NCBI GenBank assembly: GCA_016302185.1
Contig: JAEDOC010000065.1
Location: 1 to 11,216, forward strand
Direction: 5' to 3'
Length of the DNA stretch: 11,216 nucleotides
DNA from: Clostridium sp.
GTDB taxonomy: Bacteria; Bacillota; Clostridia; Lachnospirales; Lachnospiraceae
Of this stretch, positions 7,911-11,216 are shown one piece after another; position 1 is the first letter of the stretch, and each line of letters starts with the position of its first letter. A program made the translations under genes and the position numbers. The notes under the pieces were generated by a model that was given only the letters and a program-made list of their open reading frames with translations, did no database searches and had not been told where the DNA came from.

Positions 7911-9371
7911 CTAACGCTCCTCCTCTCTCACATCGCCGGTAAACAGGTAGGATCCCTGTCGGTTGTACTGAAGCTCTTCCTTGGCCAGTCCTCTCTCCTG
8001 GCGAATCAGTTCTGATACACGCATCTGACAGTAGCCGCCCTGACAGCGTCCCATCATGGAACGGGTGCGGTACTTGATACCTACCATTGTCTTCACGCCC
8101 AGCGGATTGTGAATCGCCTGCAGAATCTCTGCCTTGGACACCTTCTCACAACGACAGATCAGCTCACCGTAATCCGGGTTCTCCGCAATCAGGCGGCTCT
8201 GCTCCTCTTCCGGAAGCTCTGCAAAACGTACGATTCCCTTTCGCCTCGGATTGAAATCATCCCGCTTCTTCCAGTTTTCTCTGGAAAGCACCATATCCAC
8301 GACATAACGACCAATGGGAACCGCTGCCGTTAAGCCCGGAGATTCGATACCCACCAGGTTCACTGCGCAGGGAGCAATCTCTTCCTTCATCTCAATCTTG
8401 AAATCCTGAATCACGCCGTTGTCATCCACCCACTTCGGCAGGATACCGCAGTAATTACGGATATAGTCCGCCTTCTTGATACAGGGCCAGATCTCTGAGG
8501 CACTCTCCGCCAGATAATCCATATTTTCCTGCGGAACACCGTAATAGGAGAAGTTATCTACCACCTCCGCATTCGGTCCGATGATAACATTGCCATCGGT
8601 GGTATTGGTGACATGGATTCCCATATAGGTGTTGCTGGGCACCGGATACACCGGCATCGGAAGCAGCGGGCCCGTTCTCTTATCCAGAATAATGTAATCA
8701 CCCTTGGAACCAATCACCTTATATCCGGTCAGACCCAGCATCTCGGAGATCTTTCCTGCGCCCAGACCGGCACAGTTGATGACCCACTTGGAGGTGAAGG
8801 TTTCCTGCTTTGTCGTGATCATCCAGACATCCTCTTCTCGCTTTAATCCGGTCACCTCATGATCCAGAAAATAGGTTACTCCGTTCTGCACCGCATTCTC
8901 TGCCAGCGCAATGGTATATTTGAAAGGATCCACGATACCGCTGTTGGCAGAAAACATGGCAAATTTGCCCACCGCCATGGGAACCAGACGGTGCAGCTCT
9001 TCTTCATCAATAAGGGATAAGCCGGTTGCTCCGTTGACCGCCCCCTGTGCCATGGTCCGTTTCAGCTGCTCCATATCCTCATCTGTCTTGCCAACCAGAA
9101 CCTTGCCGCAGCGCTTGAAGGGGAAATCCAGCTCTTCGGCGAGTTCACCCATCATCTTGTTTCCTTCTACACAAAGCTTCGCCTTCAGTGTGCCCGGATC
9201 ATAGGCAAAACCGCCGTGAACCACGCCGGAATTTCTTCCGCTGGTTTCATAGCAGACGTCCAGATTCTTCTCCAGAACGCCGATGGTGCAGTCATACCGC
9301 GCCAGTTCTCTGGCAACCGCGCTGCCTACCACGCCGCCGCCAATGATCATTACATCAAAATTCTGTCCCAT
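7911..9371 (-). CDS. GlpA-like FAD-dependent dehydrogenase with C-terminal BFD-type [2Fe-2S] domain
   Basis: A 486-residue flavoprotein of the DAO / glycerol-3-phosphate dehydrogenase class. The FAD motif GGGVVG is at 11-16, with Glu34 binding the ribose. The segment TSGRNSGVVHGGFAYDPG (about 43-60) is the signature shared by anaerobic GlpA-like proteins and L-2-hydroxyglutarate oxidases. The C-terminal domain carries Cys406-x-Cys408 and Cys443-x4-Cys448 (CQGGYC), the BFD-like [2Fe-2S] pattern. ATG 9371 has AAAGGAG about 6 bases upstream. It is the catalytic subunit candidate of the trio. Automated naming would give glycerol-3-phosphate dehydrogenase, but no glycerol kinase or facilitator is present, and the TRAP and sugar-acid context makes another 2-hydroxy acid or polyol substrate plausible. 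Confidence 0.92.
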   Translation of the reverse strand: MGQNFDVMIIGGGVVGSAVARELARYDCTIGVLEKNLDVCYETSGRNSGVVHGGFAYDPGTLKAKLCVEGNKMMGELAEELDFPFKRCGKVLVGKTDEDMEQLKRTMAQGAVNGATGLSLIDEEELHRLVPMAVGKFAMFSANSGIVDPFKYTIALAENAVQNGVTYFLDHEVTGLKREEDVWMITTKQETFTSKWVINCAGLGAGKISEMLGLTGYKVIGSKGDYIILDKRTGPLLPMPVYPVPSNTYMGIHVTNTTDGNVIIGPNAEVVDNFSYYGVPQENMDYLAESASEIWPCIKKADYIRNYCGILPKWVDDNGVIQDFKIEMKEEIAPCAVNLVGIESPGLTAAVPIGRYVVDMVLSRENWKKRDDFNPRRKGIVRFAELPEEEQSRLIAENPDYGELICRCEKVSKAEILQAIHNPLGVKTMVGIKYRTRSMMGRCQGGYCQMRVSELIRQERGLAKEELQYNRQGSYLFTGDVREEER

Positions 9372-9420
9372 CTCTTCTCCTTTTCTTTTCTCCTTGTCTG
9401 TTTTCTATCTCCCCCGGCCG

Positions 9421-9448
9421 GTTTTACTGTTTTCAATTTCAGTAAAAC
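9421..9448. other. Hairpin between the GntR gene and the GlpA-like gene
   Basis: GTTTTACTG (9421-9429) and CAGTAAAAC (9440-9448) form a perfect 9-bp stem with a 10-base loop in the 86-base gap between these operon genes. No T-run follows on the minus strand; a CCGGCCGG palindrome (9414-9421) adjoins it instead. It is therefore more likely an mRNA processing or stabilising element than a terminator. Confidence 0.45.
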
Positions 9449-9457
9449 AGCGGCTTT

Positions 9458-10105
9458 CTATAGAGAAAAATATGTCTGATTCGGATAAATCTCCCGGTAA
9501 CCTTCTTCCGAACGAATCAGGTGACTTAACACTGCTTTCTGTGCTGTCTCCGGATCTCCGGCCAGCACCGCATCAATGATTGCCAGATGCTCCGCTCTGG
9601 CCAGCTCAAAGCGATGTGCCTTCTTCTCATTGGAAAGCACCCGGATCCGCATGGACTGTGTCATCAGATCCTTTACCATCTTTTTGAAAAACTGATTTCC
9701 GGAACACTCCGCCAGATATAAGTGAAATTCACTGTCCCAGTCATTCTCCTGTCCCATGGAATTCTGCTGTTCTTCAAAAATTCTCCGATACATAAGCATC
9801 CTCTCCGGATCCACATGCCCCACTGCCAGACCAACGGCATAGGGTTCAATCAGCTTTCTCGCCTCGTAAATCTGACGGATATCATTCATGGAAATATGCG
9901 AAACGATCGTCCCCCGGCTGGGCATCACCACCACCAGCCCCTCTTCCGCCAGCCGCTGAATCGCTTCCCGAATCGGGGTCCGGCTGATCCCCAGCTGCTG
10001 TATCAGTTCCTTCTCATTGACGATCGCTCCCGGAAGCAAAGCACCGCCAACGATCTGTTTCTTAATATAGTCATATGCCTTCTGCTTATAGCCTGTCTCT
10101 GCCAA
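9458..10105 (-). CDS. GntR-family transcriptional regulator, FadR (FCD) subfamily
   Basis: A 215-residue regulator. The winged helix-turn-helix is at about residues 7-70, with the GntR signature NEKELIQQLGISRTPIREAI at 30-49. The FCD effector domain covers about 76-200, and its metal-site residues are visible as Asp124, His128, His173 and His195. The start is a TTG codon at 10105-10103, chosen because a strong GGGGGAGGGG ribosome site lies 6 bases upstream and the DNA-binding domain would be cut by any later start. It heads the operon with the flavoprotein trio, 86 bases ahead of the GlpA-like gene. A perfect inverted repeat over its own transcription start suggests autoregulation. It is only distantly similar to the other GntR protein in the window, so the two probably answer different signals. 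Confidence 0.93.
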   Translation of the reverse strand: MAETGYKQKAYDYIKKQIVGGALLPGAIVNEKELIQQLGISRTPIREAIQRLAEEGLVVVMPSRGTIVSHISMNDIRQIYEARKLIEPYAVGLAVGHVDPERMLMYRRIFEEQQNSMGQENDWDSEFHLYLAECSGNQFFKKMVKDLMTQSMRIRVLSNEKKAHRFELARAEHLAIIDAVLAGDPETAQKAVLSHLIRSEEGYREIYPNQTYFSL

Positions 10106-10164
10106 AAAACCCCTCCCCCGTTGACGGATGCTATCTTTCTTCTGTTCATCACTGTCTATTCTCC

Positions 10165-10204
10165 AAAGCCATATCCAACCAATATATCGGTTGGATATGG
10201 CTTT
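10165..10204. promoter_or_regulatory. Perfect 16-bp inverted repeat, probable GntR operator at the transcription start
   Basis: AAAGCCATATCCAACC (10165-10180) and GGTTGGATATGGCTTT (10189-10204) are exact reverse complements around an 8-base AT-rich centre. The repeat begins directly next to the -10 box and spans the expected start point, so a bound dimer would block initiation. No long T-run follows it on either strand, which speaks against a simple terminator. Binding by the adjacent GntR protein is inferred from position. Confidence 0.7.
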
Positions 10205-10233
10205 ATTGTATCATCCTGCCAGTTGTCTGTCAA
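10205..10233 (-). promoter_or_regulatory. Strong sigma-70 promoter of the GntR-flavoprotein operon
   Basis: On the minus strand, a consensus TTGACA (10233-10228) is followed after exactly 17 bases by TACAAT (10210-10205), five of six matches to TATAAT. Transcription would begin near 10198, giving a leader of about 93 bases before the TTG start. Confidence 0.8.
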
Positions 10234-10286
10234 CCACTGCTTTCACTTTTTTTATTCTTTTTCATATCTTATGATGAGGTGATTGG

Positions 10287-10408
10287 ATGCAATCCTGTGA
10301 ACTGGCGGCTGCTGTCACTGCCCTGGCCTGCAGCCTGGCGATACTTTGACCACAATTGCAGCGCAACAGGCGTTCTGCGAATCCCGGCACACTGCGAAAG
10401 TACACTAA
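10287..10408 (+). pseudogene. Remnant of a small DUF6774-like protein gene, internally deleted and frameshifted
   Basis: The start is intact: a GATGAGGTG ribosome site, then ATG 10287 and the peptide MQSCELAAAVTALACSLA, which resembles the N-terminus of the small Cys-containing DUF6774 proteins of Lachnospiraceae. That frame stops at 10347-10349 after 20 codons. A second frame, beginning at GAT 10340, continues the family's C-terminal motif DTLTTIAAQQAFC and stops at 10406-10408. The family's middle part (about 20 residues, from memory) is missing, so an internal deletion that shifted the frame is the simplest explanation. The family match is from memory; a real 20-residue peptide cannot be excluded. 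Confidence 0.55.
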
Positions 10409-10493
10409 AACAGCGTAGCAGTGATAAGACTGCTACGCTGTTTTATTTCCTGATGCGCTTTTTTACGTTTTATAATCATTCCCGGATTCGCAG
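10375..10493. repeat. Imperfect inverted repeat flanking the terminator hairpin
   Basis: CTGCGAATCCCGG (10375-10387) and CCCGGATTCGCAG (10481-10493) are inverted copies matching at 12 of 13 positions, 93 bases apart, with the perfect terminator stem between them. The shape is like a small non-autonomous element, but no target-site duplication is clear, and the left copy lies in the frame of the DUF6774-like remnant. Confidence 0.4.
10406..10445. terminator. Strong rho-independent terminator hairpin
   Basis: A perfect 16-bp stem, TAAAACAGCGTAGCAG (10406-10421) with CTGCTACGCTGTTTTA (10430-10445), has an 8-base loop. The stem ends in TTTT on both strands. It directly follows the DUF6774-like remnant and is probably that gene's original terminator. 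Confidence 0.85.
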
Positions 10494-10534
10494 TTAAACG
10501 AAAATCATGAAATAAGAAGAGAAATTAACTTTCT

Positions 10535-10586
10535 CTGCTTCGGTGTCATTAAGAAATAATGTTACAAAAAAGCTTGACCGAAGCAG
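10535..10586 (-). terminator. Hairpin overlapping the 3' end of the small ORF
   Basis: CTGCTTCGGT (10535-10544) and ACCGAAGCAG (10577-10586) form a perfect 10-bp stem with a 32-base loop that contains the stop codon of the 44-codon ORF. A second hairpin, GAGAAA/TTTCTC (10519-10535), adjoins it. The loop is long and no proper U-run follows, so this is a weak terminator or an RNA-structural element. Confidence 0.35.
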
Positions 10587-10683
10587 GTACAGCTATCATC
10601 GCCAGTATCAACATAACGTCCAGACAGCATGCGCAGATGTTTCCACTATTTTTGGAATAGAATTTCATAATATTTTTAATCAT
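10549..10683 (-). CDS. Small hydrophobic cysteine-containing ORF, 44 residues, unknown
   Basis: ATG 10683 is preceded by AAAAGGAGAG, about 7 bases away, a ribosome site as good as those of the main genes here. The frame runs 44 codons to TAA at 10551-10549. The N-terminal half is basic and polar (Lys3, Lys7, Lys11), followed by a cysteine cluster CACC at about residues 18-21. A hydrophobic stretch at about 22-43 could span the membrane once, with one more cysteine near the end. I do not recognise the family. It could be a small membrane peptide, a type I toxin-like peptide or a chance ORF. A hairpin overlaps its 3' end and a palindrome lies upstream. Expression is plausible; function unknown. 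Confidence 0.45.
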   Translation of the reverse strand: MIKNIMKFYSKNSGNICACCLDVMLILAMIAVPASVKLFCNIIS

Positions 10684-10716
10684 AACAAGCTCTCCTTTTC
10701 TCTCTTTATTAATTCA

Positions 10717-10730
10717 CAGTTGTACAACTG
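10717..10730. promoter_or_regulatory. Perfect 14-bp palindrome CAGTTGTACAACTG, possible operator
   Basis: The palindrome has no spacer and lies between the divergent 44-codon ORF and the AraC-type gene. On the minus strand, a TATGAT at 10744-10739 would start transcription near 10732, placing the palindrome at the start point. The -35 (TTATAT) is poor. The binding protein is unknown. Confidence 0.4.
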
Positions 10731-10810
10731 ATGGGTTTATCATAAAGAAAAATGAAATAAAATATAAGATATGATATTGCCGAAAAACTAGTCGATATTG
10801 ACTTTTTCGC

Positions 10811-10839
10811 TTGAAAAGCAGAAAAAAATACATTACAAT
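10811..10839 (+). promoter_or_regulatory. Probable sigma-70 promoter before the AraC-type gene
   Basis: TTGAAA (10811-10816) and TACAAT (10834-10839) are spaced by 17 bases. The expected start point, near 10846, coincides with the first in-frame ATG. The transcript would therefore be leaderless, or translation begins further in. Confidence 0.6.
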
Positions 10840-10845
10840 AGCCAA

Positions 10846-11216
10846 ATGGATGTGACATATAAAGAAACAAATATCATAGCAGAGCTGACAGAGGAGTTCC
10901 GCCGGCCGATGGCTGCAAATGCATCGATATCCGACAGAAACCAGATGGCCAGGATAGAGAAGATTTTTCAATACGTGGAACAGCATTATACCGAGCCAAT
11001 CGAACTGCAGCGTGCCGCAGACGAGCTGGGCTTAAATAAAGAGTATTTCTGCCGCTTTTTCAAAAAGAATACCGGCATGCTCTTCCTGCGTTATGTAAAT
11101 CAGGTTCGGTTAAACCATGTTTATCAGGATCTTTTGTACTCGGAGGGAAATATCCAGGATATTCTGGAGCGAAACGGAATCTATAACAACAAGATTTTTT
11201 ATCAGCAGTTTAAGGA
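10846..11216 (+). CDS. AraC-family transcriptional regulator, sensor domain missing, 3' end outside the window
   Basis: An open frame of 123 codons that runs off the window. Residues from about 36 onward are an AraC-type DNA-binding domain. The first helix-turn-helix is at about 50-76 (IELQRAADELGLNKEYFCRF), followed by the linker helix. The second helix-turn-helix begins near 102 and ends at the window edge in IFYQQFK. Residues 10-34 look like the linker that normally follows a roughly 150-residue cupin sensor domain, but upstream there is only a stop codon (10789-10791), a promoter and intergenic DNA. ATG 10846 has no ribosome site; an internal ATG at 10909 has GAGGAG 12 bases upstream and may be the true start. 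It is either a sensor-less short regulator or a 5'-truncated gene. DNA-binding assignment is secure; intactness is not. Confidence 0.75.
   Translation, partial: MDVTYKETNIIAELTEEFRRPMAANASISDRNQMARIEKIFQYVEQHYTEPIELQRAADELGLNKEYFCRFFKKNTGMLFLRYVNQVRLNHVYQDLLYSEGNIQDILERNGIYNNKIFYQQFK

Noticed and set aside
10075..10497. 140-codon plus-strand frame across the GntR promoter
   Set aside because: It runs through a promoter, a perfect dyad and a terminator hairpin, and its translation has no domain-like pattern.
10714..10986. 90-codon minus-strand frame at the right end
   Set aside because: It overlaps the AraC-type coding region antisense, has no ribosome site and no recognisable domain.
1..11216. 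CRISPR array, tRNA, rRNA or transposase
   Set aside because: No regularly spaced repeats, no cloverleaf-like sequence, no ribosomal RNA and no transposase domain were seen.

Overview
The window looks like part of a chromosome from a Clostridia-type Bacillota, most likely Lachnospiraceae. The signs are moderate G+C coding DNA with AT-rich intergenic regions, strong GGAGG-type ribosome binding sites, an Ala/Glu/Thr-rich linker behind the lipobox of the solute-binding lipoprotein, a remnant that resembles the small Lachnospiraceae DUF6774 family, and an AraC-type helix-turn-helix typical of that group. This taxonomic placement is inferred from sequence style only.

Layout. (1) 102-2915, minus strand: a three-gene operon of two tandem zinc-dependent medium-chain dehydrogenases (1884-2915, then 816-1838) and a FadR-type GntR regulator (102-791). 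(2) 2916-3223: an AT-rich divergent promoter region. (3) 3224-6205, plus strand: a complete TRAP transporter, dctP-dctQ-dctM, with a hairpin between dctP and dctQ. (4) 6234-6280: a terminator that works in both directions between convergent operons. (5) 6313-10105, minus strand: a second FadR-type GntR regulator (TTG start) followed by a tightly coupled trio: a GlpA-like FAD oxidoreductase with a C-terminal [2Fe-2S] domain, a two-dinucleotide FAD/NAD oxidoreductase, and a small four-cysteine DUF1667 protein. Its promoter is an almost consensus sigma-70 promoter whose start point lies inside a perfect 16-bp inverted repeat. (6) 10200-11216: a mosaic of small or broken features: a DUF6774-like pseudogene, a strong terminator hairpin, a 44-codon hydrophobic ORF on the minus strand with a good RBS, a 14-bp palindrome, and an AraC-type gene that lacks its sensor domain and runs off the window.

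How the genes may work together. The TRAP system takes up a carboxylated substrate using an ion gradient. The zinc dehydrogenases resemble the RspB / L-gulonate and L-galactonate 5-dehydrogenase group, which oxidise a secondary alcohol of a sugar acid with NAD+. The flavoprotein trio would oxidise a hydroxylated substrate and pass electrons through FAD and Fe-S centres to NAD+ or the membrane. Two FadR-type regulators probably sense the substrate or an intermediate. The best overall reading is a sugar-acid or hydroxy-acid catabolic locus; the exact substrate cannot be fixed from sequence alone. No complete undescribed system is obvious. The parts least explained by known families are the 44-codon ORF with its palindrome, the sensor-less AraC gene, and the use of a GlpA-like trio away from glycerol genes.
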